A stretch of DNA of 64,000 nucleotides, taken from Luidia sarsii. Lineage: Eukaryota > Echinodermata > Asteroidea > Paxillosida > Luidiidae. The position numbers and the translations under genes are program-made. Positions 49,226-58,700 of the stretch are shown here, piece by piece; positions within the stretch are counted from its first letter, which is position 1; each line of letters begins with the position of its first letter. Under the pieces are notes generated by a model, which did not search any database, had not been told where the DNA came from, and saw only the letters and a list, made by a program, of their open reading frames with translations. Where the stretch lies: positions 10,826,441-10,890,440 of the forward strand of contig OX465119.1 in assembly GCA_949987565.1 (NCBI GenBank), given 5' to 3'.

Positions 49226-49389
49226 CAATTTCAGGTTTGAGGATGCGGCGTGCTGGTTTTTATGACAATGCAGAAAGAAATCTAACATTGTCATGGTATT
49301 CTATTTTGCGTCAGCTTAGGGATGGTGAGGTTCTGAGCTTTCTTTGAAATCTTTGTAGAAATTAAATGTAGAAAGGAAAATGGATTTTA

Positions 49390-49620
49390 ATTCAGTGAAT
49401 ACAATTCAATGAGGGTTTGCCCTGCTCAATGTGCAATAAGCACTGTGCGCTCAGTGCTTTGCCCAATTGCCTGCTAAGTTGCATCAGTGAGAATGTAATT
49501 CAATGAGGGTTTGCCCTGCTCAACGTGCAACAAGCACTGTGCGCTCAGTGCTTGACCCAAATGCCCTATGCTTTTGCCTTATTGACTGCTCGATAGAGAA
49601 AACCCTCATTAATTACATTC
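49390..49620. repeat. Two tandem copies of the TTCAATGAGGGTTTGCCC repeat and an inverted end
   Basis: GTGCAATAAGCACTGTGCGC TCAGTGCTT occurs in both copies. The block closes with AAACCCTCATTAATTACATT. Relatives lie at 30230, 52055-52260 and, weakly, 26700-26850. Confidence 0.65.
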
Positions 49621-49753
49621 ACGCAAAATGAACTGTAAAGATTGGCCGCTACAGTAAACATTGATGGTGGCCAAGATTTCTGTGGACGGATGGCCACAAC
49701 ACCAATGTCTGCCTGCTCAGCGTTCTATTCTTGCGTTGATGCTAGGTCCTTAC

Positions 49754-52700
49754 TCAATACTGGATGGCATTCATGGCCGTGTACAGCTCACGATCCGTGC
49801 GGAAGGTACCCAGGTTCTTCTGGGTCTGGGAGACGGGCCCGGTGGTCAATCGTTGTCTGACGGACATGCATTTGTTGTCAAGGTCCAGGGAGTTATTCTT
49901 CAGGGCGAGGTCTTGGTTGATGCGGTACAGCTGCTTCTCGTTGGCATCGCGGATGTTGCTGCAGGAGGGAGGAGATGGGGAGTAAGGTGATTTATGCTGT
50001 GCCAAACTGATTCAGAAAAAATGCTCAAGGAATAGGAGGAAGAACAGGAGGAAGACATGGAGGAGGAAGATGACAAGGAACAGGAAGAGGAGGAGGAAGA
50101 CATGGAGGAGGAAGATGACAAGGAACAGGAAGAGGAGGAGGAGGAAGATGAAGGAGGGCAGGAGGAAGATGAGGAACAGGAAGACAACGAAGAGGAGGAG
50201 AAGGAGGAAGACAGAGGAAGAGGAGGAGGAAGACAAGGAATAAGAGGAAGGGGGTAAGAGGAAGACAAACAGGAGAAGGAAGACATGGAGGAAGATGACC
50301 AGGAAGAGAAAGACAATGAAGAAGAGAAGGAAGAAAGAGGAAGAGGAGGAGGAAGACAAGGACTAAGCGGAAGACGGACAGGAGAAGGAAATGGAGTAGG
50401 GGGGAAGAGGAGGGAAGGGATAGGATGGACAGGGTACAATTTTGAGGAGAGTGGATTAGCATACATCTAGCTGCCAACCAATCCTAAAGGAAAATAGGAA
50501 TACCTCTGCTAAAAAAGAGGAATCACTGAGCGTACTACATAGGAAATCCATGTGTATTTCCAAGTCAAAAATTGGAATCTGTTGTCAAGAGCTTGTAAAA
50601 AGTGATACATTTTTACCAAAAAAGAGGAACGATTCCTCCAAAATAGGAATGGTTAGCAGGCAGTTCAACTACCAATTTAAGCCTCTTCAACCGCAGCAAT
50701 GATGTCAACCACTACCTGCTTCTATCATCAAGCCTTGATCTTACTACTGAGTTCTGTACACGTAGACAGAAGGTGTTCTTGGTAGGAGAGGGGGAATAGA
50801 TTGAGGAGTTTGACTTACTGCGCGTCTTGAAGCTTCTTCTCCAGATTCTTGATGAAATCCTTGATCTCGTTGACCTGTCCCACCAGACCGTACTGGGCGT
50901 TGTCCCTGCACAGCTCTACGTTCGGCCTGTAGGTGCGGTTCTCCAGCTGGGTCATGGCCAACATCAGAGGGTTCTGCTTGTCTGCAATGGCTCGCTCCAA
51001 ATCACGAATGTTCTTTTCCTGCTTGGCAATCTCCTCCTCCGTCTGTTGGTTTAAAAAAACATCCAAATTTAAAAGTGATTCAAGAAAGTTAGAAAGTGTG
51101 ACCTGACTCTCTACCCTTTGGATCAAAGAAGGAAAGGAAAACTTAAGGACACACATTTTCTGAAATGCCGCTAATTTCTTTCCGCTGAACCCAGGTCTCT
51201 GGTTTAATGCCAGACTGAATTGCCATGGAAGCTCACATCTTTACAAAGGTATTCACGGATAAAAGCCACCATGCAGGTACCCCGGTATATAGAAAAATCA
51301 TGCACATGCGTGAGAACCAATGGCAAATACAAACATGCCATACAAACTTGTGGCGTGCTCTTTACTTCCACCAGATACTTTGCCTTGAGAAAGGTCCTGA
51401 TAGGATCGAAACGTCAGGCCCTACAACTTTTGAGATTTTATGTACTGCAGGTCAATTTAGTCAGTGAGCAGTTTGCAACATTTTTGTTTGTATTCACTTC
51501 ATCCAGCCATGCTTTGACACTAGTCGGGTCCCCCATGGCATTAAAGTATCTGACGTCGTTTCCAATAGACGTTGTCTGTTGTGGGCATGCAGGCCATTCA
51601 GACGATGAAGAGCGCCCATGCTGTACTCACGTTCTTCTTCTGCCACTCATCCTCGTCCTTCGCCCTCTCCATCTCGTGGATGCGTTTGCGCAGAGCAAAC
51701 TCGGAGGCCTGTCTCTGAGCCTCCAGGTCATTGTCAGTCTGTCTGATGGTGCTGTTAATGGCTTCACGGAGGTGAGTGGAGGAGCGCATCTCAGCATTGG
51801 CCCTGTCTGTGTTGTACTGGCTGAAGTCCTGCCATGTCTGGGGAGTTACGCTCCTAGAGAACAACCCCAAGAAGATATCACCTTTGAAACCTCACATTTT
51901 TTTTATTTTCCAGGATATACACTTGCTCGTCACAACACTGCACACATGAATAATAATGATAATAATAATTTTCAAAAATTCCAAAAAACCTTCAAATTAA
52001 AAATGATCAAAAACAACATCCACTTAGCTCCCGTAGGATAAATGATATGATCTTGCATCAATGAGAATGCTATTCATGATCAATGAGGATTTGCCCTACC
52101 CAGCGTGTAGTCGCCAACATTTACTCAGTGCTGGTATTTTTAAGTTTTTGGTCAGAGAGAATATAATTCAATGAGGGTTTTCCCTACTTGACATATAATT
52201 AGCAGAGTATGATCAATGCTTTGCCTGATTGACTGCTTGAAAAAAAATACAGGCAGCTCGGTAAGAAATCAAACCCACGAGAAATTTGCTGACAATGATT
52301 ACAAGTTGTTGCAACGATGATTGAACATCAGCTTACCCTTTGGGTGTGCGTGTGGGGTTGGGCTGGAGGCAGATATCCGGTGAGTCAATGCTGAGCTCCC
52401 TGCAGTAGGTGTCAATCTGCTTGGCCTCTGTCTTGTCCCGTAGGTCGGCAGCCAGCTGTTGTCTGGCCTCCTGCAGCAGACAAAGCTGCTCAAAGGCTGA
52501 GGCTACCTTGGCCTGAAGGGCTTCCTTGATGCCCTCGATCACCTCCACTTCCTGGGTGGGGGAGGGACAAGGATAGGTTGGAGTGGTTAGACTCTAGAAT
52601 GGCTTGGTTACAAAGTATGTCATAGCATGGTTTGGTTGTACTCTAGAATGGCTTAGTTAGACCCAAGAAAGGCTAGGTTAACTCTAGAATGGCTTAGTTA

Positions 52701-53463
52701 GACCCAAGAAAGGCTAGGTTAACTCTAGAATGGCTTAGTTAGACCCAAGAAAGGCTAGGTTAACTCTAGAATGGCTTAGTTAGACCCAAGAAAGGCTAGG
52801 TTAACTCTAGAATTGCTTGGTTACAGATTCATACGAAAGAATACCCTGCTTGTAGATTACACGATAGAATCTCTTGAGAATTGCCTGATCCACAAATGCC
52901 ACTGGGGATTTCACCACAGAATGTATTTTGATATACTTCACCAAAGGTACTAATGTTTGACCCTAGAAATCCCCCTTTGATTCCTTAATTTTCCTAGTTC
53001 CTGACATAGAACTACCCCGACCTTTGCCTCTATGTACCTTGCCAAGCTGAGCGCTAGCCTCATCGTCCACGATGTCAATCTTACGCCGGCCATCTCTCAG
53101 CGTCACGCACTCAGTGGCCACGTCCAGCGGCAGAGCCTTGGCCTCTAGCGCCCTCTCAGCCTCGTCCTTGTCGCGCGTAAGTCGGGCGATCTCCTCGTCG
53201 GTGTCGGCCAGTGTCTTCTCCAGCGTCTGGCGCCACTGCTCAATGTCGTTGATGCGACTGTCCAGCCGAGTGCTGGTGTCCTGGATACCCCAGGCCGTGC
53301 GGTTGTAGGTCTCATTGCGCAGCTGGGAGGAGGTTTGCCGCGTGTCGTGCGAGCCGTCGCGAAGCTTCTCGGCATTGGTGGCCAGGAGGTGGTTATTAGT
53401 GTGCCAGTCTGACGGGGCAAAGTGGGTGGCTGGCTTGCTGGCAATATCCGCTCGGATAGACAT
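49754..53463 (-). CDS. TEKT2: Tektin-2, 5 coding exons, 430 aa
   Basis: Tektins are coiled-coil filament proteins inside the A-tubule of ciliary and flagellar doublets. Coding exons in transcript order are 53463-53038, 52551-52337, 51853-51631, 51042-50819 and 49958-49754. GT-AG borders and phases (0, 2, 0, 2) agree and give 430 residues, the same length as human TEKT2. Exon 1 has SDWHTNNHLL near the N terminus and LPLDVATECVTLRDGRRKID. Exon 2 has EVEVIEGIKEALQ and AFEQLCLLQEA. Exon 3 has TPQTWQDFSQYNTDRANAEM and ASEFALRKRIHEME. Exon 4 carries the tektin signature RPNVELCRD at about residues 327-335. The last exon ends ELYTAMNAIQY. ATG at 53463 was chosen because it places DWHTN about 18 residues in, as in the family. 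A 5' noncoding exon is likely, because an acceptor sits at 53497/53498 and a GTAAGT donor just after 54022. Introns hold a 41-bp tandem repeat, a purine-rich tract and dispersed repeats. Confidence 0.97.
50030..50425 (+). repeat. GGA/GAAGA purine-rich minisatellite in tektin-2 intron 4
   Basis: Nearly pure purine strand built of GAGGAAGACATGGAGGAGGA-like units. The Glu-rich plus and Ser/Pro-rich minus open frames are not genes, since they lie inside a defined intron. Confidence 0.9.
51387..51490 (+). repeat. Dispersed stem-loop repeat in tektin-2 intron 3
   Basis: Full copy: GCCTTGAGAAAGGTCCTGAT, AGGATCGAAACGTCAGGCCC, tail through CAGTTTGCAACATTTTTG. Confidence 0.8.
52640..52844. repeat. 41-bp tandem repeat in tektin-2 intron 1, 4 units and a partial fifth
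   Basis: Units start at 52640, 52681, 52722, 52763 and 52804. They contain ACTCTAGAATGGCTTAGTTA and GACCCAAGAAAGGCTAGGTT and are virtually identical. Confidence 0.92.
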
Positions 53464-54200
53464 GATGGCTGTCTGACGGTGCTTACTCAAGTCGGAACTA
53501 TTATAAAAGAGAAATCAGAAATCATCTTTGTAAACCCCAAATTGCATTTGACATTATTTGGTCAAGTACAGAATGAAATCAACACAGACAGCAAAGAGTT
53601 AACTTAACTTATTCCAGTGTCAGATTTTAATGTTCTTTATCCCCTTAAATCTAAAATTGATACTAACTCATAACTGGATTTGGCCTATTTTGGTGCATGA
53701 AGTTGAAGATGAAATTCAATCAAAACCAATTTAATTCAATCTGATCCTATTTGTATCAAACCAAACTTAAACCTGATTGACATAGCCAAATCAACGCTGA
53801 GCATTACAAATACAATTTACATCGCTGCTCCAAACTTTCCAAAGGCAAAGCAACAGTCTAACTCTAAAGACTAAACTAAACTTTCTAAACTTGTCCCAAT
53901 GTCATCGTCAGTGCCACGAAGTAACGAATACAAAACTGAAAAATGGACTGTTAATAATCATTTCTGACTTTGAGTTAATTAAAAAGTATAGCAAGCACCC
54001 TCATTTCCGACAAATACTTACCAATGAAAACGAAGGAAGGGCAGGGAATTGGCGAAATTTCGTAGTTGTTGCACTGGAAGTCAGACTGTAGTTGTTGTGT
54101 TGTGGATAGCGAGCTATGAATGATGACTGAACGCACACTGCATGCAATGCATGTAACACCAAAACACACTCCCCATATGCTGGTCTCTAGGCAACACAAC
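53464..54200 (-). promoter_or_regulatory. TEKT2: Tektin-2 5' UTR and promoter side
   Basis: Reading minus, ...TTTTCATTG followed by GTAAGT (exon end 54022) and a TTTCTCTTTTATAATAG acceptor (exon start 53497) define a likely 5' UTR intron. The first exon would lie upstream of 54022, with its transcription start unknown. The intron (53498-54021) holds no gene or clear repeat. Confidence 0.5.
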
Positions 54201-54330
54201 ATCCACCGACCCGCGATACAAAAGCACCTTTGATAAGCTAACGCGCGGCCTTCCTGCTCCGATCAGCCAATCGAGTGGCTGTTTACAGGCAACGGTGCTG
54301 GGCGTCGGAAGGCGTTGTGCTAGCGCTATA
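54183..54330. promoter_or_regulatory. Cluster of X-box-like (RFX) half-sites and a CCAAT box upstream of tektin-2
   Basis: RGYAAC half-sites occur at 54190-54195 (GTCTCTAGGCAAC), 54281-54293 (GTTTACAGGCAAC) and near 54328 (ATAGCAACC). A CCAAT box lies near 54267 (cagccaatcg). RFX factors drive many ciliary genes through GTNRCC-N(0-3)-RGYAAC. The second site is the closest to consensus, but its left half matches only partly. Confidence 0.35.
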
Positions 54331-54701
54331 GCAACCGCAGTGTGTACGGAGCTGGCGCATTCGGGACGTTGAGGGCGCTTTAACAAATGCTTACGTCGTC
54401 TGCAGTCATCTTGCAATCATCATTAATTGATTCTTTCCCAATTATTCGCCTCCATGCTCTTCTCTGTAACTGGTATCACACCCCTTAGCCAGTCTTTTAC
54501 TTCTTTTGAATAATTTGCAAAATGCTATGTTGCTATATTTGCAAAATGCTATTTTTTTTGTAAACCTCATTCAGATTCTAAATAAGACTTAAGGCTTTGC
54601 GTGGTGAGTGAATGAATATAGGAAGGTTTGCGGTGACATAATGTATAAGGTCTCTTAAGGAAGAGGTATGGTTCTGAAAAGAACCTGAGTGGTAACTCGA
54701 C

Positions 54702-54732
54702 GTTTCGACCAGTATGCTCTGGTCGTCATCAG
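54702..54732 (-). ncRNA. Hammerhead-ribozyme-like core, left arm
   Basis: On minus it reads CTGATGA, then a perfect 7-bp stem II (CGACCAG/CTGGTCG) with a 6-base loop AGCATA, then GAAAC. The next bases GTCGAGTT could form the minimal AC/GU stem III with cleavage after GUU. A matching stem I could not be found by eye, so activity is unproven. Confidence 0.55.
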
Positions 54733-54817
54733 GAGAATGTCTTGGACTGGCCTTTCCGCCTCAGCGACCACTGACATATACCGTAAGCAGATCCACCACC
54801 GAGTTCAAGGCATTCTC

Positions 54818-54848
54818 CTGATGACGGTCAGAGCATACTGGTCGAAAT
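54818..54848 (+). ncRNA. Hammerhead-ribozyme-like core, right arm
   Basis: It reads CTGATGA, a stem II CGGTCAG/CTGGTCG with two G-T wobbles and the same AGCATA loop, then GAAA followed by T instead of C. It is the inverted, slightly diverged partner of the left-arm core. Confidence 0.5.
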
Positions 54849-55040
54849 GTCGAGTAACCACTCAGGTTCTTTTCAGAACCACACCTCTTCTTTAAGACCT
54901 TATACATGGTGTCACCGCAAACCTTTCCTATATTCATTCAGATTCTGTCGTTCCTAGTACAGTACAATATGGCCTTTCTCATTTTTTTCTTAAAAGGGAG
55001 ATACTATATTATTCACAACTCTGGTATTTTTGTCACAATT

Positions 55041-55046
55041 TTTATT
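55041..55046 (-). terminator. Candidate STPG1 polyadenylation signal
   Basis: TTTATT on plus reads AATAAA on minus, about 0.7 kb after the STPG1 stop in AT-rich sequence. A 3' UTR reaching it would include the 55.29-55.47 kb tandem repeat. Confidence 0.3.
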
Positions 55047-55292
55047 TGAATATTTTGCAGAATATACAAATCTGGAAAAAAGGAAATTGTACATGTACAT
55101 ATATAACATATTTTACATAATATTTTATAAAATCTGTATAAGTTTATAAATTACAAAATGTACATTTTTTTTTAAAAATTCATCGGAACTAAAACATGAA
55201 AAGTTTGATATTCCTTTTGTACAAAGTGAAGTATGCATTGAAATACCCAGTCTACCCCAACTTGATCCAGGTCAACATGGATAAAAATAAAG

Positions 55293-55470
55293 CTGGTTAA
55301 GGTTGACCTAGGTCGAGATCAACATGGATTAAAATCAACCAGTTAAGGTTGACCTAGGTCAAGGTCAACATAAAAATCAACCGGTTAAGGTTGGCCTAGG
55401 TCGAGGTCAACATGGATCAAAATCAACCCGGTTAAGGTTGACCTAGGTCGAGGTCAACTGACTGAGGTCA
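55293..55470. repeat. Tandem GGTTAAGGTTGACCTAGGTC repeat, about 4 units
   Basis: Units of about 43-50 bp with AGGTCAACATGGAT and AAAATCAACC. The sequence is rich in the palindromic GACCTAGGTC. It lies in the 3' flank of STPG1. Confidence 0.8.
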
Positions 55471-55738
55471 ACTGGGACCATCCGCCAATCGGCCCTGGTT
55501 TCTAACAGAGTCAATGTTGACGAGAGAATTTGGGGAGATACTAAAACGACACAAGTACAACTAGGCAAAGTTAATTAATTGCACTTAGCATCCACAGAAT
55601 GAATCTCAAATTGTACAAATTGAAGAAGCTTGTTTTTCAGTTGACAACTCATCCAGGCGATTTATGAAACAGGGCACAGTTGTTATGGATACCTTGACAA
55701 GATAGTAAACATAATGATGAATTTCTCCTCTTTTTTGA

Positions 55739-58700
55739 TCAAGGTCCAACCCACTTTTTCTGGGCATTGTAGAGGAAGGACTGGCCCTTGATGGTGGCTT
55801 CTGGTCGATATGTGGCTGCAATGATGAAAACAAACAGAAAGATATTTTTTATTTCAAACTTTGAATGATACATTTTTGATAGAAAACCAGAGGGCTCAGA
55901 TTCAAGTCTCTGGTCCAGTCAAAGTTTTCTTTGCCATTTTTTGAAATTGTTTAAAAAGTTCCCAGTCAGTTTTTCCTGTACACATGTAGTGTTTGACTGA
56001 ATGATAGATCTATGAGGCGTGCATAGGTGGCATCAGTTCGTCAAAATTTCTTACATTTTGAAAAATTGTAGTAAATACAACAAATTGTTGCAAACTGCTC
56101 ATTGACTAAAATGACTTAAAGTGAAACACGAAAATGTTGCAAACTGCTTACTGACCAAAATGCAAACCTCAAAATTTGGTGGCCCTGACGTTTCGATCCT
56201 AGCAGGACCTGCTAGGATCGAAACGTCAGGCCCAACAAATTTTGTGATTAAAATGACCTGCAATACACCAATCTCAAAAGTTAGAGGGCCTGACGATTCG
56301 ATCCTAGCAGGACCCTTTTCAAAGTCAAATGTTTGCCTTTTAGAAAGGTCCTGCTAGGATCGAAACGTCAGGCCCTCTAACTTTTGAGATTCTGAAAAGT
56401 TGACAAAAAAGGGCGAAGGATTTGAAGGTTACCTGGTCCTGGGTTGTCAGCACTCATCTGCATGTTTCCAGTCCATCGACTCGTCGTTGACACAAATGCT
56501 GCTCCAGACATGTAGTGCTTGGCCGGACCCTTGTAGTTCACCAACTCATAACTTCCTGGACCTGGCTCCGGTAAGGGAGGTGGGAGGGGCATGGCTGGTG
56601 CTGATATGCATAGGTAATGCTTCCTCCTGAATAATGAATATTCATTAGAATAACATTAGAATAATTATGAATATATTAGCATATCATGATTTACAATGAT
56701 TTTGATTTACATGATTTACAAAATCATGATTTTGTTGTGGATTTATGTGCGACTGCTCGCAAGGCCAGGAAGAATTTCAATGTATTTGATATACATATGA
56801 CAATAAAATTATTCTATTTTATTGCACAATGTCATGATGCCCATGAATTTAAGATACTGGGAAATTGTAATTCAACCTAACTAAAGGTAATGCAATCCTA
56901 TCTATTTTTATCCAATGCCTGCCTTATAATCCAATCCAATTAAATAAAATCAGATTTAATTATCCATTTTCATTCCAATTTCATCAAATTCATTAAAATG
57001 ATCCAGATAATCCTGCTCATTCCAATCAAATAAAATCCGATTCATCAAAATCTGATCCAATTAATCCTATTCATTCCAATTCAATTGAATCCAACCCAAT
57101 CAAGTGTAAGTCTCAATTGGTAGTTCATTTATTTACACCGATAACCACAATGTCGAGAATATCCTTCAATGAAAAAAACAGTAAGCTGAAGAAAAAAGAT
57201 GGGTAGTATGGTCAGTGCTGCTGCACGTGTAAGTCTAGTTACGTTGAGGTAAAACTGCAACAGGCATTTGAGGACATTGTGGTGATCATTCCAGAAACAT
57301 CATATCCAATTTGTGTTTGTTCAGGGATGACAATTAGATTAGGCCCTTTTCCAAAACCCAGCTTAGGCTTCGGCTTCGTCTCAGTTATCCAAATGCTAAA
57401 ATACAAGTTGGAGTTCTTTGTTGAAGTTGAAGCTTTGGATTCCTTTTCAAAACTCAGTCAAACATTGAAAAATGATGCCAGAGGCTTCCTGTTTTCATGC
57501 CTTGTACTTGAAATGGATGAAAGAACTCGAGACAAAGCCGGGGCCTGAGCCTAAGCCGGGCTTTGGAAAAGGGCCAATGCAATTGAAGATTCAGATTACT
57601 TACGGCATAAGTAACTTGACTGCTGGGTCCTCTACGGGTTCATGGGGATGATATTGACCTGGACCAGGATTCTAGAACCAAATAAAATAGAAAATGAATC
57701 AAAGAAGGTTGGGGAACTACTTCCGTACGACTACAAATATCAAAATATGCCTTAGAAGAATGAATTAATACACAATTGATGTAAACGTACTGATTTAAAT
57801 TGACAAAAGTAAAACAATCTGTAGACACATTTCACTCAAACAAATATTTTGAAGTGGAGGATTTGCAGCGACACCATGTAACACTTCTCTTTCAAGAAGG
57901 AGTGTGGCTCTAAAAAGAGCAGCTCTTTTCAGAGCCACGCTCCTTCTTGAAGGAGAAGTGCTTCATGGTGTTACTGCAAACCTTCCACTTTCCACCATGC
58001 AAACCTTCAAGTCGTATCTAAATCTTTCAAAACTGACTTACGTTGATAGGTGAGGAAGCCATCTGGCGCTTAGTTGTGGACTTGAAGCTGCTAAGTGGCA
58101 CCTTAGGAGCAGGTTTGGTTAAGTTGTCATTGACGTTGTAATGGCCTGTATAGCACAAGGAAAGGCAAGGTGTAATACATGATTGATCAATGCACTACTA
58201 AAATAGATGGTGTCTTTAATGTATGGTAATATCGTTTCTAGTTTCAACCACAAAAGCGAAGGAAAACTGACTAAGAATTTATCGATTTTTTTTTTTTTAA
58301 ATAGCCAAGAAACCTTGACTGGATGGAGTTTGAGCCCAGGCCTCTAGATTAGATAAAACAGTGCACAACCACCTGGGCTATTGACCCTTGTTGAGGGCCT
58401 TCCTAGTCTAGTATATTTGCTGGGGGTAAGGGTGCCAGCCAGGGGATGCATTTAACCATAAACATAAAATGACATAAAACTCCAAGAAATAGTGAGCAGT
58501 CGGGGGCTAGCTTGTGCTCCCAAGTAGCTGGACCACATTTGTTGGAAGCCTAATTGGTTTTTTTTTTGGGGGGGGCGCAAATTCGCCCCAAACAAGGCTA
58601 TAAAGCCACTCAAGGTTAAGGGCTAAGGAAAGAAGGAGATAGAGATGGACTCAGGAAGGCTGGAGATAGGAACTGACATTCCTCTTAAAAAGAGCGTAGG

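Larger units (their letters stand above)
47799..49753. other. DNAAF11 3' UTR and the tail-to-tail interval with tektin-2
   Basis: The two genes converge here with 1.95 kb between stops. AT-rich, with two plus-strand AATAAA signals and the 49390-49620 repeat; no further gene. Confidence 0.6.
54610..54940. mobile_element. Inverted-repeat element with two hammerhead-like cores
   Basis: The two ends are long inverted repeats: GAATGAATATAGGAAGG at the left matches the complement of the right end, and homology continues through GGTTTGCGGTGACA, GTATAAGG, GGTTCTGAAAAGAACC and the GAAACGTCGAG segment. Each arm carries one hammerhead-like core. The loop of roughly 70 bases between the arms has no coding potential. 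It lies between tektin-2 and STPG1, about 0.5 kb beyond the tektin-2 5' UTR donor. It looks like a non-autonomous element; no protein is encoded. Confidence 0.75.

Noticed and set aside
49642..49990. Plus-strand frames of 72-109 codons
   Set aside because: Antisense of the last tektin-2 exon.
49900..50477. Minus-strand Ser/Pro-rich frames up to 188 codons and plus-strand Glu-rich frames
   Set aside because: They lie in the GGA repeat inside tektin-2 intron 4 and have no conserved content.
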